Source: Monoplex corrugatus (Eukaryota; Mollusca; Gastropoda; Littorinimorpha; Ranellidae). Taken from it: DNA of 64,000 bases. Position numbers and translations under genes: made by a program. Shown here in pieces: positions 9,451 through 20,772 of this stretch. Where the stretch lies: positions 38,080,209 through 38,144,208 of the forward strand of contig JAPXFY010000026.1 in the NCBI GenBank assembly GCA_030674185.1, read 5' to 3'. Under the pieces are notes generated by a model, which did not search any database, was not told the DNA's origin, and saw only the letters and a list, made by a program, of their open reading frames with translations. Numbering within the stretch: the first letter of the stretch is position 1; the number at the start of each line of letters is the position of its first letter.

Positions 9451-11308
9451 ATGATGGCAGACGCTGATAGGGGGGCGGACGCTGCAGTTGAGGCTGGAGA
9501 GGAAGAAGGCATCCCTCTCCAGGAGGATTCTCAAGACGTTGGCAACGAGCAGGCAGGTCAACAGAATGTTGGAGACAACGCAGCAGGTGTCACTGAAGCG
9601 GAAGGGGTTGCTGTTTTGTCCAAGCAACTTGTACAAATTATCTCAAAATTGAATCCTCCAAATATACAAGTCTCTGTGGCTGCACCGCAACCAGTGCCAA
9701 GACTGAGGGTGTTCACTGGTCTTCCTCCAACTTGTGGAAATGAAGTTGGTTTCTCTGAATGGGAAAAACAAATCAAACTGTTGTTACAAGAAGAAAGTGT
9801 TGTAGACAACAAAGTAAAATCTAGTCTCAGAGGTGTTGCTCGAGATGAGGCTCTTGATTGTACCACCATTGAAGAATTTCTTGAACGGCTGCAGGGGATG
9901 TTTGGAACATTGCAAACTGCTGATGATCTGTATCAAAGATTTCTGGGAAGACGAGACAAAAAGGGGGAAACTGTTCTTCTTTCTTGTTGAGACTTTGGGA
10001 TGAATTACTGTCTATTAATAAAACAACAAAGTTTTCTCCTGAAGAAATGAAAATCAAGTTGTTCAGAACATTTCTTATGGGTTTGGGTCCTGAGTGATGA
10101 CTCATGGAAGTTGAATTACGAACAGAGTTTGGTTTTCCCGGCGTGGCAGCTCCCGAGTTTTCTGCTCTTTTGAGAAGGATAAGACAGATTGAGGAGGCGA
10201 AGTGGGTGACCACGAAAGACAATGTTCAGTCTTGCCCACTGCAAAATTCAACTGCATCCAGTGCACTTAACAATTTGTCTGAAAGTGATCTTCAAAAGAT
10301 CATTGATGGTGCGGCAGAAAAGCTACGTCCACGTTTTCCTCAACCCACGGTTTCCACTCCCATTTCCCAAGTATGTCCTCCCGACCCATACCTGGTAAAC
10401 CAAGAGGACCATGTTTCCGTTGTGGTGACTTCAACACTCACTTCGCGAAAAACTGCCCAAACCCTCCGAACCCAAGAAAAGTGGCAGAAGCAAAAGCTAT
10501 GTGGCGTACGCAACAGACGTTAAACACCAGACGGTCATAGACAACAGGGGGCAGTCTATGACCCAAGTGCCATCAGCCTCCTCGGTGTCTCCAGAGGATC
10601 GCCGAAAATTGCAGACTGCCATCGAAATCATCGAAGGCGGTGTACTGACCTTGAAGGCTGTTCGACTCGAGGAGAGTATTTCGGTGTGGAATGCTTCATG
10701 GTGCTGAGTTCTCTTCGTCACAAGTCGGTGTCTCTGCATCCACGGAAACTTGATCAGCTGTCGATACTCCGTGTTGAAGTGTTATGTGGTGGCTCTCAGC
10801 CACAAGTGTGTATTTTACTTCATAACACCACCCAGAAGTGTGTCACACTTACATCACACACAGTGTTAGCCGAAATTAATGCAGATGTTTCAGTGGAAGC
10901 ATTACTTGGTCCGCTCTACTAGATAGTGGTTCTCAGGTCACTGTAGTGAGAGTTTTTACTGTGAACATCTATCAAATGTCCCAATGCATGATATTAGTGG
11001 TGAACTGAAAATAACTGGGGCAGGAGATCAGGATGTACCTTATATAGGTGCAATTCATGTTGATGTAATTTTTCCTGACGATGTTATGGGGAAAAAAGAA
11101 TGTTTCAGTGGCAGCATTGGTTTGTAAAGACACAAAATTCAGTTCTAGATTACCTGTAATAATTGGGACAAATGTCTTTAAAATGATGCAGTAACTCATA
11201 GTCATATTGGCAATAGAGGGACGTATTGCACCTGCTAAATTGCGTGGCAAGTCATGTCCGATACCAGCAAATTCAACTGTGACAGTAAAATTACAAGCAA
11301 CGTTGCCT
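9451..11308 (+). pseudogene. Gypsy-like gag-protease remnant
   Basis: An acidic N-terminus starting MMADADRGADAAVEAGEEE leads into a capsid-like domain (LRVFTGLPPTCGNEVGFSEW, EEFLERLQGMFGTLQTADD), open to 9990. A frameshift near 9985 continues it as LLRLWDELLSINKTTKFSPE, then a double stop near 10095, then MEVELRTEFGFPGVAAPEFS. A zinc knuckle in another frame at about 10425-10470 reads CFRCGDFNTHFAKNC (C-x2-C-x5-H-x4-C, one residue longer than the canonical spacing). A retropepsin-like LLDSGSQVTVV is at 10917, and PVIIGTNVFK and IPANSTVTVK follow to about 11300. Several frameshifts and stops mean no function. RT, RNase H and integrase are missing: a minus-strand RTE-like LINE takes over at about 11309. 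Confidence 0.75.
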
Positions 11309-12600
11309 CCACAGTGTCTTTTGGTCTGTTTCCTTTTCCTCAATTTCAGTCTAAATCTTCCCACTACAGGATTGTGGTCACTGTTGCAGTCTGCGCCTGG
11401 TAATGTTTTTGCTGACAGTAAAGAATTTCTAAATCTTTAGTTGATCAGGATGTAGTCAATCTGATTTTTGGCATTATCTCCTGGACTCATCCAAGTCCAT
11501 TTTCTTCTATTAGGCTGCTCAAACCAGATGTTTCCTACTATGAACTCATTCATCTATGCCCATTCTAAAAGTTTCTCTCCCCTTTCATTTTGCGTACCAA
11601 GGCCATGAGGTCCAACTATATCCTCCACCCTATCCTGTCCCACTTTAGCATTAAAATCTCCCATTATTACAGTAACTTCTTGTGATTTACATTGGACTTT
11701 GGCCATCTCTAATACTTCGTAGAAGTTGTCGATGTCTTCCTGAGTACTTGCGGATGTTGGTGCATACACCTGAATGATGTTGATATCAAATGGTTTGCCT
11801 TCCAATTTGACCAGCAAAACTTTGTCGGACACAGCCCAGTAAGGCATATCCCTTAACTGCTTTTGATTTGTCCTTGTCCATCATGATGCCTACTCCTTTC
11901 ATGTGAGTTACCACCAGACTATATCATTGTGTATTTTCCTGAGGTTATATGCCTGCCCCCTTCCATCTCACTTCCCCTAGTCCTAGAATACCAATGTTAA
12001 GCCTTTCCATCTGTTTTGATATTTTCTAATTTACCCTTCTGCAACAGTGTTCTTACATTCCATGTTGCAACTTTGATGTTTTTAAATTTGAGTTTAGGGG
12101 GTTTGGTCGTAGTAACTTGCTGACGGTCTGGTGTCACCTGCGCCGCATGACGTTCCCTACCGGACGAAGCTGCTCCACAGGAGCACCTATTTACGTCGTT
12201 GTCTTCATTTTCCATTTTTCTGGTTCTGTCCATGAGTAACCTGGGAAAATTACGATGGTGGTTTCCCGTTGCCTTCCATCAGTTTGTGTACGGTATCTCC
12301 GCTAGCCTTACTCTCTTCCGCAATGTCCACAAGGCAGTGGAGCTATTCACCCATAGCTTGGGGATCTGGTTCGTGTGCACCAGGGCATATCCACACGCCG
12401 GTGGACCTGCGTGCCTCACGTCTGGGGGCCAGACCTCCTCCGAGTCCCACGAGATTAAGCCTGAGTCCGTGAGGTGGTCAGTTACCACCTGTCGCCACGA
12501 GGAGGCACAACGTAGGGCTTGCTGATGGAGAGGCTATGTACTGATAGGAAGAGACTTACGCCTTCTGCTCTTCTTTTTGCATAGCTGCAAGCAGCAGTGC
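11309..12600 (-). pseudogene. RTE/CFDP2-like LINE, 5' end with APE endonuclease
   Basis: In minus order: a presumed 5'UTR (12600-12234), then an ORF from 12233 ending FKNIKVATWNVRTLLQKGKL, the APE N-terminal strand with the Asn motif. After a frameshift come VRWKGAG and THMKGVGIMM, then an ORF from 11847 with NIIQVYAPTSAS and VTVIMGDFNAKVGQ (G-D-F-N). Beyond a stop at 11554 the sequence continues IWFEQPNRRKWTWMSPGDNA, a second stop, and finally DCNSDHNPVVGRF, the SDH catalytic motif, at about 11375. The fold would nick target DNA for retrotransposition. Internal stops and at least one frameshift make it dead. RT-domain relatives lie at 37174-38335 and 51700-52860. It disrupts the Gypsy remnant on the plus strand. 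Confidence 0.75.
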
Positions 12601-13400
12601 TAGCCAGCAGTTAAGCTGAAGCCAACACACTAGACGCATCACATCTTTGATATGACAAGGATCAATTCCGAAAGACCACCTCCATTTTTTCATCAGCATA
12701 TTCTACAATCAGCAAGTGACATCACTACAAAGTCTGGTCAATTTAGTCAACAGTGCACTCTTGGTGCCTTTCTTGTTCTGTATTTTGTTTTTAATGTAAT
12801 AAATATCATGAAATCATCATGTTTTACTGTTTTAAATGCTGACACCCAAAATAATGCTTTACTAACCACACTTGTTTGAATTCACTATGTCTAATTTACT
12901 TTCATGACTTCAAAGGAAAAAAATCTTGGTCATCAGAATTTTAATCAATAGCTACAGTTCAACAGAGACTTACATGTTCTATGATTGCAAATTGAATGTC
13001 CAGCTTCTTCATCATACTGTTCCCTGCTTTTATATATTTATATGGTTTTAATGTATCCAACTCTTAACTATTAGAAATGAATACATTTTAAATGATTTTT
13101 TACAGTTAAGAGGTCACCGTTTAAAACACATTTTTCCTACTTCATTCCAAACTTTTACATTAAGTAATCTGAAATTTGGGTGAGTCATGTGACAAAGATC
13201 CTATTAAGAATATCCATGATGACAACAAGGAATAGAATCAAAACATAAATCAGAGAACAACTATATGGATTTACTAAAGGGAAAGGTATTACTTAAAAAA
13301 AATCCATCATAAAAAAAAGAAAATGCACATGGCACAACATCCAGACAGGCTAAATTGACCCACCTGGGGAACAGTCTGATTCATTTCACCAGATGGCAGA
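12601..13400. other. Unannotated AT-rich sequence
   Basis: No coding motif, tandem repeat or RNA gene recognised. Confidence 0.4.
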
Positions 13401-13760
13401 TGCACATTAGAAATAGCCAGCAGAATCAGCCAAGCTAAAACAGCATTCAAGAAGATGAAAAGTTTTCTAATCAACAAATGCCTATCAACATCAGGAAGGG
13501 AGTTCTTCAGTGTTAGATATAACGGATACTGTTCTACGGATGCGAAGCTTGGGCAGTCAGTACACTAAGTCAGAATAAGATTGAGACAGCTGAAATGTGG
13601 TTTGAGAAGAATGTTAAGAGGTCCATGAATAGCCAAAAAAAAAAAATCTCAGTATCATTCAAAACAAAAAACATGTAGATATCTCCCAGCAAGGCAGAAA
13701 GTAACAGGATAAAAATCATAAAGCAAATGAACAAGGCAGAAACACAATGACAGAAAAAAG
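13401..13760 (+). pseudogene. RTE-like LINE fragment (RT thumb region)
   Basis: Conceptual translation gives RISQAKTAFKKMKSFL followed by LYGCEAWAVSTLSQNKIETA and EMWF-RRMLRGPWIA in broken frames. This is the segment just after the RT palm in CFDP2-like/RTE LINEs. It matches the KIEAAKMWFLRKMFRVP stretch at 40790-40860 (minus). It is heavily decayed. Confidence 0.6.
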
Positions 13761-13764
13761 TAAA

Positions 13765-15050
13765 TTTCTAGCACAGAATTTCCAGACAGTGGTGACACTG
13801 TTCATACTTTAAGAGCTCCTGGCATCCCATGGGGGTATTCCCTAAAAGCACAAATCTGAATATGACCACCAAAAAATAGAGTTATTATCCTCTAAATGCA
13901 GAAATCAGAATATGACTGCAGAATGTTCATGCACTCGAGTTACACTCTACATGCGGAAATCTGAATATGACCATGCACAGTACATGTAGTTATCCCCTGA
14001 ATGCAGAAATCTGATTATGACCAAAGTACATGTAGTTATCCCCTCAATGCAGAAATCTGAATACGACCAAAGTAAAGTAGTTATCCCCTCAATGCAGAAA
14101 GAAATCGGAATATGACTATAGAAAGTTCATGTAGTTATCCCCTAAATGCAGAAATCTTAACATGACCACAAAAAAAAACACATTTAGTTATCCCCTAAAT
14201 GCAGAAATCAGAATATGGCTACAGAAAGTTCATGTAGTTATCCCCTAAATGCAGAAATCTGAATATGATCACAGACAGTACATGTAGTTATCCCCTAAAC
14301 GCAGAAATCTGAATATGATCACAGACAGTACATGTAGTTATCCCCTAAATGCAGAAATCTGAATATGATCACAGACAGTACATGTAGTTATCCCCTAAAC
14401 GCAGAAATCTGAATATGATCACAGACAGTACATGTAGTTATCCCCTAAACGCAGAAATCTGAATATGACCACAGAAAGCATATGTGGTTGTCCCCTAAAT
14501 GCAGAAAATTGAATATGACCACAGGAAGTACATGTACTTATCCCCTTTGTTATTGTTATTTTTGTTTAAAGCCCAGCTGTGTAGAGCCATATCAGGACTA
14601 TGACCATTTATAAACATAAAAAAAAAACTTCAAGAGGAAATTTCTAGCACAGAATTTCCAGAAGATGGGGATACTTTTTATACTGAAAGAGTCCCTGGCA
14701 TCGCCATAAGAAGGTACATGCGGTTATTCCCTAAATGCAGAAATCTGAATGTGATCACAGAAAGTACATGTACGGATCCTCTAAAAACAGAATTCTGAGT
14801 ATCATCACAGAAAAGACAAGTTTTTTTTTATCCCTAAATGTAGAAATGCGAGTATTATCACAAAAAATATATGTACTTATCCACTCAGTGCAGAAATCCA
14901 ATTACTATAAAAAAAAAAAGCATATACTCATCCCCTAAATGCAGAATTCTGAGTATCATCACTGAAAATACAAGTATGTATCCACTAAAGCAGAAATACG
15001 AGTATTATTACAGAAAATATGAGTACTCATCCCCTAAATTTGAATATCAT
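13765..15050. repeat. 50-bp tandem repeat with a second-order duplication
   Basis: The unit runs ATGTAGTTATCCCCTAAATG, then CAGAAATCTGAATATGACCA, then CAGAAAGTAC. The central copies (14260-14470) are spaced exactly 50 bases apart and nearly identical; the flanking ones are degenerate. A leader (AATTTCTAGCACAGAATTTC) occurs at about 13768 and again at 14640, so a block of about 870 bp was also duplicated. Confidence 0.9.
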
Positions 15051-15066
15051 CACAGAACCAGTCACC

Positions 15067-15430
15067 ATGGTGTGGTGGTTAATGCAACAGATTGCCGACA
15101 GGAAGGGTGTGGGTTCGAATCCAAATCGGTCCCTTCAAAAATCATTGTGGGATTTTTCAGCTCTAACCAGCTCCTACCCATTGTTGGGCGTACTATGGGC
15201 TCATTGGGAAGACTCAGACCACACAGTCGGGTCTCATCCACTTCACAGATGCCATCATTGAGGGTGTTGCTCAAATCTTCTGACCAGCACCGCAGGTGTC
15301 TGTTTCTCTCGGGCCTGGTTGATGCCAAGGTACATTATGATACTAAGCGCAGAGTACAGCCCTGTCACACAAATCTCAATCCCAGATGAAACTCCTTAGC
15401 ATCATGACTGTCATCATCAACATCATCATC
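15067..15430 (+). mobile_element. tRNA-derived SINE (family 1), copy A
   Basis: The head has an A-box-like TGGTTAATGCA and a B box GGTTCGAATCC, both RNA polymerase III promoter elements of a tRNA. A unique body follows (CTCCTACCCATTGTTGGGCG ... GACCAGCACCGCAGGTGTCT), and a CATCATC-rich tail. Related copies are at 38644-39020 and 53168-53545. It does not fold as a full tRNA, so it is not called a tRNA gene. Confidence 0.8.
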
Positions 15431-15880
15431 GTTGCTTCTGCGCTATCAATGATCAAGGTAGTGTAGAAAATGGGGCTGAAAAAAATATCATCACAGAGGG
15501 ATGATAACCGCAAAACTGTTGACCATATAATCCAGTAATTACTTCCTAAATTTAATCTCACTATTAGCTCAAGTATCATTAAATTTCAAAAAATACAAAA
15601 AAGCTTTCATTCAATAAAGAATGAACAAATACATAACATACTGCATATAATAAAGAACCAACAAGACAAAACACACAGTACTTTTGTTTTGTTTTTATAC
15701 AAACGACTTTTTTTTATTTTATTATTTCTATATTTTTGATACCCATCTGGGTGGGATCCATCAATGAAGCCAGTCCATCACTCTTCGGGTCGAATCGTCT
15801 GTCTGAAACAAGAAAAAATATAACTGTCGATCTAAAACAAACGGTTTTCAATCACAAATGGTTAAGAAACAAGTTATTTC
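15431..15880. other. Unannotated AT-rich sequence
   Basis: No feature supported. CTTCCTAAATTTAATCTCAC near 15541 recurs inside the foldback element at 16288. Confidence 0.4.
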
Positions 15881-15881
15881 A

Positions 15882-16192
15882 AGGAATGCATACCTCTGAA
15901 AACGGAAAACCAATCCATACCTATTTCATAAAACACTTCAAAGTTAAATTGCCTAATGCACACTTAATGAGTTAATTCAAGGAATGTGTCTCTGAAAACT
16001 GAAAAACCGATCACTGCCTATTTAATAACACTTTAAAGTTAAATCTGTACAAAAATGCCCAAATTATCTCAAGGAACGCGTCTGTGAAAATCAACCACTG
16101 CCTATATACACTTCAAAGTTAAATTTGTACACTGATGCACAATTTACTTCAAGAAATGTCTCGCTGAAAACGGAAAACCAAACAGTGCCTAT
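15882..16192. repeat. Degenerate tandem repeat, about 80-95 bp unit
   Basis: Four copies begin CAAGGAATG-like at 15882, 15977, 16069 and 16150, each containing TGAAAACGGAAAACC, CACTGCCTAT and CTTCAAAGTTAAAT. Two further diverged copies flank the other side of the foldback element (16535-16650). Confidence 0.75.
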
Positions 16193-16503
16193 ATTGATCA
16201 AAGAACATAACTCTTGAGAATTATCTCCCATGTTGTACTTCTCAAATCTAACACAGTTTGCGCTACCCATTCAGCTAGCATAGAAGCTTCCTAAATTTAA
16301 TCTCACTCTATTAGCTCAAGTACAAAGTACAAGAACAGTACTGTTTTTGTACTCTGTATCTGCTTCTAGAGGAGTGTTCTGAGCGTACTGTTTTTGTACT
16401 TTGTATCTGCTTCTATGCTATCTGAATGGGTATCGCAAACTGTGTTATATTTGAGAAGTACAACATGGGAGATAATTCTCAAGAGCTATGTCCTTTGATT
16501 AAT
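16193..16503. mobile_element. Foldback/MITE element with ~90-bp terminal inverted repeats
   Basis: The left arm 16193-16285 (ATTGATCAAAGAACATA ... TTGAGAATTATCTCCCATGT) pairs with the right arm 16412-16503 with few mismatches, around a loop of about 125 bp that itself holds CAGTACTG-like short palindromes. It has no ORF. It sits within the 80-95-bp tandem array. Confidence 0.8.
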
Positions 16504-16734
16504 ATTATAAAAATCCCCCCTGCTTCCCTCTTATTTCAAACACTGCCTATTTTATAAAACTTTACAGTTAAATTTGTACGCTAATGCGCAACTTACTTCA
16601 AGGAATGCGTCCCCCTGAAAACTGAACACTTATCACTGCCTATTTCTGCTTCTACTGCTGTTCCACCTCAGTGAGTGAACACTGGTTTCATGCTGATGGC
16701 TCACATTTACTGAGCAACAGCGCAAGCCGTTTTA

Positions 16735-16927
16735 TTGACCCTTTGACTCCTGTACCCCGTCCATCAGCATCCTGCACTGTCAAGCATGCTAGCAAAGCAA
16801 AAAGTTAACCCTTTGACTCCCTCACCCTATCCACCAGCTTCCAGCAGGAAGTTGGTCGATAGGATCAGGGAGTCAAAAGGTTAAGTTTTTGCACTTGGTG
16901 GATAGGGTGCAGGGGTCAATAGGTTAA
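16735..16927. mobile_element. Foldback MITE (copy 2 of TTAA family)
   Basis: It carries the same nested inverted-repeat layout as 5028-5211: ACCCTTTGACTCCTG, an inner CCCTATCCACCAGCTTCC against its complement, and a GGTTAA end. The left flank reads TTGA instead of TTAA. Confidence 0.8.
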
Positions 16928-17099
16928 CTACAAAGACCTGGCTACAGCTTCACCACATGAACGGCACTTACCACACTGCCCTAACCAATGGTGACAATGG
17001 TGACTAGCGCTCCAAGCTGTCATACCTGCTGTACTTGATGACTTCATCCTTTCAGATTCCTTTTACTTCAACATGACCAAAGTCAGGTTTTCTTATCCT

Positions 17100-18600
17100 G
17101 AGTCAGTGTCAGTTTTTCCTAAGTGGTATTCCCTGCAGTCAGTTTTTCCTACCTGGTACTCCCTGCAGTCAATTTTTCCTACTAACTCCCTACAGTCAGT
17201 TTTTCCTACTAACTCCCTACAGTCAGTTTTTCCTACTAATTCCCTACATTCAGTTTTTCCTACTAACTCCCTACAGTCAGTTTTTCCTACTAATTCCCTA
17301 CAATCAATTTTCCCCACCTGATACTCCCTGTGGTCAATTTTTCCAACCTGATACTCCTGCGGTCAATTTTTCCTACCTGATACTCCCTGCGGTCAGTTTT
17401 CCCACCTGATACTCCCTGTGGTCAGTTTTTCCTACCTGATACTCCTGCGGTCAATTTTTCCCATCTGATACTCCCTGCGGTCAGTTTTCCCTACCTGATA
17501 CTCCCTGCAGTCCGTTTTTCCTATCTGATACTCTGTGCAGTCAGTTTTTCCTATCTGATACTCCGTGCAGTCCGTTTTTCCTATCTGATACTCCCTGCAG
17601 TCCGTTTTTCCTATCTGATACTCTGTGCAGTCAGTTTTTCCTATCTGATACTCCGTGCAGTCAGTTTTTCCTACCTGATACTCCCTGCAGTCAGTTTTCC
17701 TACCTGATACTCCCTGCAGTGTATTCCAAGCTGGTGAAGCTTTTCCTTCCTGATGCTACCTGCAATCAGTTTTCTTAGCTGGTGAAGCTTTTCCTACCTG
17801 ATACTCCCTGCACTCAGTTCTCCTAGCTGGAGTCAGTTTTTCCTTTCCTGATACTCTCTGCAGTCAGTTTTGCCTACCCCATACTCCCTGCAGTCAAATT
17901 TCCTAGCTGGAGTCAGTTTTTCCTTTCCTGATACTCTCTGCAGTCAGTTTTGCCTACCCCATACTCCCTGCAGTCAATTTTCCTAGCTGGAGTCAGTTTT
18001 TCCTTTCCTGATACTCTCTGCAGTCAGTTTTGCCTACCCCATACTCCCTGCAGTCAATTCTCCTAGCTGGAGTCAGTTTTTCCTTTCCTGATACTCTCTG
18101 CAGTCAGTTTTGCCTACCCCATACTCCCTGCAGTCAATTTTCCTCGCTGGAGTCAGTTTTTCCTACCTGATACTCCCTGCAGTAGTTTTCCTAGCTTGAG
18201 TCAATTCTTCCTACCTAATACTCTCTGCAATCAATTTTCGTAGCTGGAGTGTTTTTCCTACCTGATACACCCTGCAGTCAATTTTCCTAGCTGGAGTCAG
18301 TTTTTCATACCCGATACTCCCTGCAGTCAGTTTTGTCTTGCGAGTGTTAGTTTTTCCTACTTGGAGTCAATGCCAGCCAGTTTTTCCTATCTGATACTCC
18401 ATGTAGTCGGTTTTTTCCTACATAGTACACCTTGAGTCAGATTTTTCTTGTCAAAGTCGATTTTTCCTACCTGGTACTTACCAGATTTTTTGTTCTTCTG
18501 TACTCCCTGGAGTCAGTTTTCCTGGCTGGAGTCATGTTTTCCAACATAATACTCCCTGGGATCAATTTTTTGTCTTGCCAGAGTCAGTTTTTCCTCAGTT
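17100..18600. repeat. Minisatellite, 30-bp unit with an 80-bp higher-order block
   Basis: The unit is TCAGTTTTTCCTACCTGATA plus CTCCCTGCAG. Early copies (17165-17300) are a shorter 27-bp form (TACTAACTCCCTACAG). From 17821 to 18140 the unit becomes 80 bp (TCCTAGCTGGAGTCAG...), starting at 17821, 17901, 17981 and 18061, a clean four-copy higher-order repeat. Copies decay toward 18600. Confidence 0.93.
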
Positions 18601-18827
18601 AAGTATGTTACATGTATTCCTTACAGTGAGTCGAGTGGTCCGAGTTCCTCTTGTGGCTTTTTCAACCAATCGTCAAAGGATCTTCATGAACAATTACAAA
18701 GTGTGAAGGGTAGGAAAAGTTAGCTGCCCATCTTAAATGCTCCAACCATTCTGGTGGTGTCTGTTTGGTAGGTCTCCCCTTCCCTCCCTCCCTCTTTTCT
18801 AGACCTTGCCAGTGCATAGGGTTTCTG

Positions 18828-19070
18828 CACATTAACAAGGAGTCTGCTATGGGTTTGGTTGCACATTTGGGTGCAGCATACACATAGATTGATGTACATA
18901 TCATCATGCACATTAACAAGGAGTCTGCTATGTGTTTGGTTGCACATTTGGGTGCAGCATACACATAGATTGATATACATATCATCATGCACATTAACAA
19001 GGAGTCTGCTATGTGTTTGGTTGCACATTTGGGTGCAGCATACACATAGATTGATGTACATATCATCATG
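18828..19070. repeat. 81-bp tandem repeat, three copies
   Basis: CACATTAACAAGGAGTCTGC starts at 18828, 18909 and 18990. Because 81 is a multiple of three, two minus-strand frames stay open across it (27-residue repeats); I read these as consequences of the repeat, not genes. The repeat ends directly at the LINE tail. Confidence 0.95.
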
Positions 19071-19340
19071 TGTCCTGCCGCATGCCACTGACGATCATGG
19101 CCCTCCATCCCCTGTCGCTGCAAGTACATCTCCCACCCTCTCTGTCTTCAGCCACCTTGCAAGTACATCTAATATTTTCTCCCTGTATCTACCTGGTGTT
19201 CTCTTTCCCTCCAGCTTTCCTGTTGTAACCAGGTGTTTTAATTCCCCTTTCCTCATAAAATGTCCTATAAATATTGCTTGTCTTTCCTAGTCTTCTTCAT
19301 TAATGATCTTCTTGTGTCTGCCTCCTTCAAGACTGTCTTA
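19062..19340 (-). mobile_element. RTE-like LINE 3' end, minus orientation
   Basis: It starts with an ATCATCATG tail complement, then DHGPPSPV-like antisense. The minus strand encodes the GHFMRK / EGKRTPGR / REKILD C-terminus in broken frames. It closely resembles 40455-40800 and ends at AAGACTGTCTT, where a zinc-knuckle frame begins. Confidence 0.75.
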
Positions 19341-19581
19341 CTGTTGGTTCTTCAGTCACTGTGCCAAGTATGTTGCAATCTTCTTGTTCAAGACATCTGA
19401 CATCAGTCTTTGTTCTACACACTGCTGCATAGTGGCCTTTCATGTTGCATTTTCTGCATGTATCATCGCTTGCTGGACATTCCTGTCTATTATGTAATGG
19501 ATATTTTCCACACCTTGTACATTTTCTTGAAGAGTTTTGCCATTTCTTTTCACTCTGCCTTGGTGTAGCTTTTAAATGCAT
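19327..19581 (-). pseudogene. Gypsy gag zinc-knuckle fragment
   Basis: The 84-residue frame has two zinc knuckles, CTRCGKYPLHNRQEC (C-x2-C-x5-H-x4-C) and CRKCNMKGHYAAVC (C-x2-C-x4-H-x4-C), joined by PASDDT. This is the typical paired-knuckle nucleocapsid of Gypsy (K02A2.6-like) elements, which binds element RNA. It lies beyond the 3' side of the Gypsy body at 20053-22039, so it is either a displaced part or a second element's remnant. Confidence 0.75.
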
Positions 19582-19639
19582 GCTGCTGACTTACTTCTTT
19601 TTGTTGAACAAGCGTTCCAATTGAGATGATTCTCCTTCA

Positions 19640-20052
19640 CCTGACATTGACGGTAGCTGTTGTTTGGAACTTTGATAAGCCCTTCCAATTGACAAGTGTT
19701 GTGTGTCACGATAATATCAATAGATCTAGTTGGGACTGAGCCAGTAGTTCCGATGATCCATTCTGTTTATCTATCGTCCTGACAACCAGTCTCTTGACCG
19801 AAGATCGTCAAGGGAGATGACTCTATCCTACAACTCCCCCTTTTTGAGGGATAAACATGTTTAGATATATTTATGTTTAGACCTGTATATTATGGGCTCA
19901 AGTAATTATCTCTTTGAAAATAACTCAAAATTCTGAAAGATAAAGTTTTTGAAAATGTGAACAATACAACTACTAACTTTTGTGTCTTCGAACTGGAACA
20001 AACTAAACATTGTTAATGTTATGACATAAAGCGTTATATAAAGAGTGAAATG
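19640..20052 (-). mobile_element. Putative Gypsy 3' terminal region (polypurine tract and LTR start)
   Basis: On the minus strand, AAAAAGGGGGAGT (about 19838-19850) is followed by TTGTAGGATAGAGTC. A purine tract followed by TGTAG is what a polypurine tract and LTR start look like. It is only weakly similar to the LTR-like end at 22116-22245. Confidence 0.4.
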
Positions 20053-20772
20053 TCACAGATCAAGCCGCTGTGGTTTTCGAATGGTTCTTTCGGATCTGCG
20101 GAGAGTAGGGACCTCAGGAGCTGGAGGTGTGGCTGGCCGATTTGGTGTTGCTGTGTGGAAAAGTCTTTGGGTTGATGGGCTTTGAGAAGAGGGTGATGCA
20201 GGAGAGTTCTCAGCTGCAGGACTTGCTCCTTCGGGGGGATGGGCATCACTGGAGGTTGCAACCAGGTGTGTGCGATTGCGTCTGATGGGGCCTTTGTCCG
20301 TCAGAATAATGAAGGAACGGGGTTTGTGGTGTTTTTTGATATCTCCAGATTTCTTCATGTCTTTGACAAAGACGGTGTCTCCAGGTTTGAGAGGTGTTGC
20401 TTCTCTTGTAGTATGGCGATGGTTGAAGAGGTTGCGTTGTTTCTGTTTCATGCTTTCTTCTTTCTGTCAGATGAGGGAGTGTTTGGGGGTCTTTGGGAGA
20501 AGACTGGAGGGGACAGTGGGGATTTTCGTTTTCAGTTTTCTCCCCATCAGGAGTTCACTGGGTGATTTCCCATTGTGCAGTGGGCTTGCTATGTACAGGA
20601 GAAGAGCGTTGTAGGGATCCTTTGATTTCTTGAGTAGTTTTTTTTTAACTGTTTGCACCGCTCTTTCAGCTTCTCCGTTACTTTGTGGGTAGTGGGGAGA
20701 GCTTGCTGAAAAGCCATTTCCTGTTGATGTCTGCTTTTTCTGGTCGTGAGTGGGGTGCCCGTGAGAGAGCAT
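20053..20772 (-). pseudogene. Gypsy integrase C-terminal region
   Basis: Two overlapping frames: the upstream one holds SPHYPQSNGEAERAVQTVKK (end of the integrase catalytic core, with the HYPQSNGxAE signature and the last catalytic Glu) and LHNGKSPSELLMGRKLKT. The downstream one holds PLKPGDTVFVKDMKKSG, a chromodomain-like or SH3-like tail, and a Pro/Ser-rich end with LRRSERTIRKPQRLDL and a stop at 20053. The HHCC zinc domain and the first two catalytic Asp residues are missing. A frameshift near 20460 separates the two parts. Confidence 0.8.

Noticed and set aside
15067..15140. tRNA gene
   Set aside because: A and B boxes are present, but the region does not complete a cloverleaf and continues into a repeated SINE body.
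15736..15975. 79-codon plus ORF
   Set aside because: Runs into a degenerate tandem repeat and shows no family feature.
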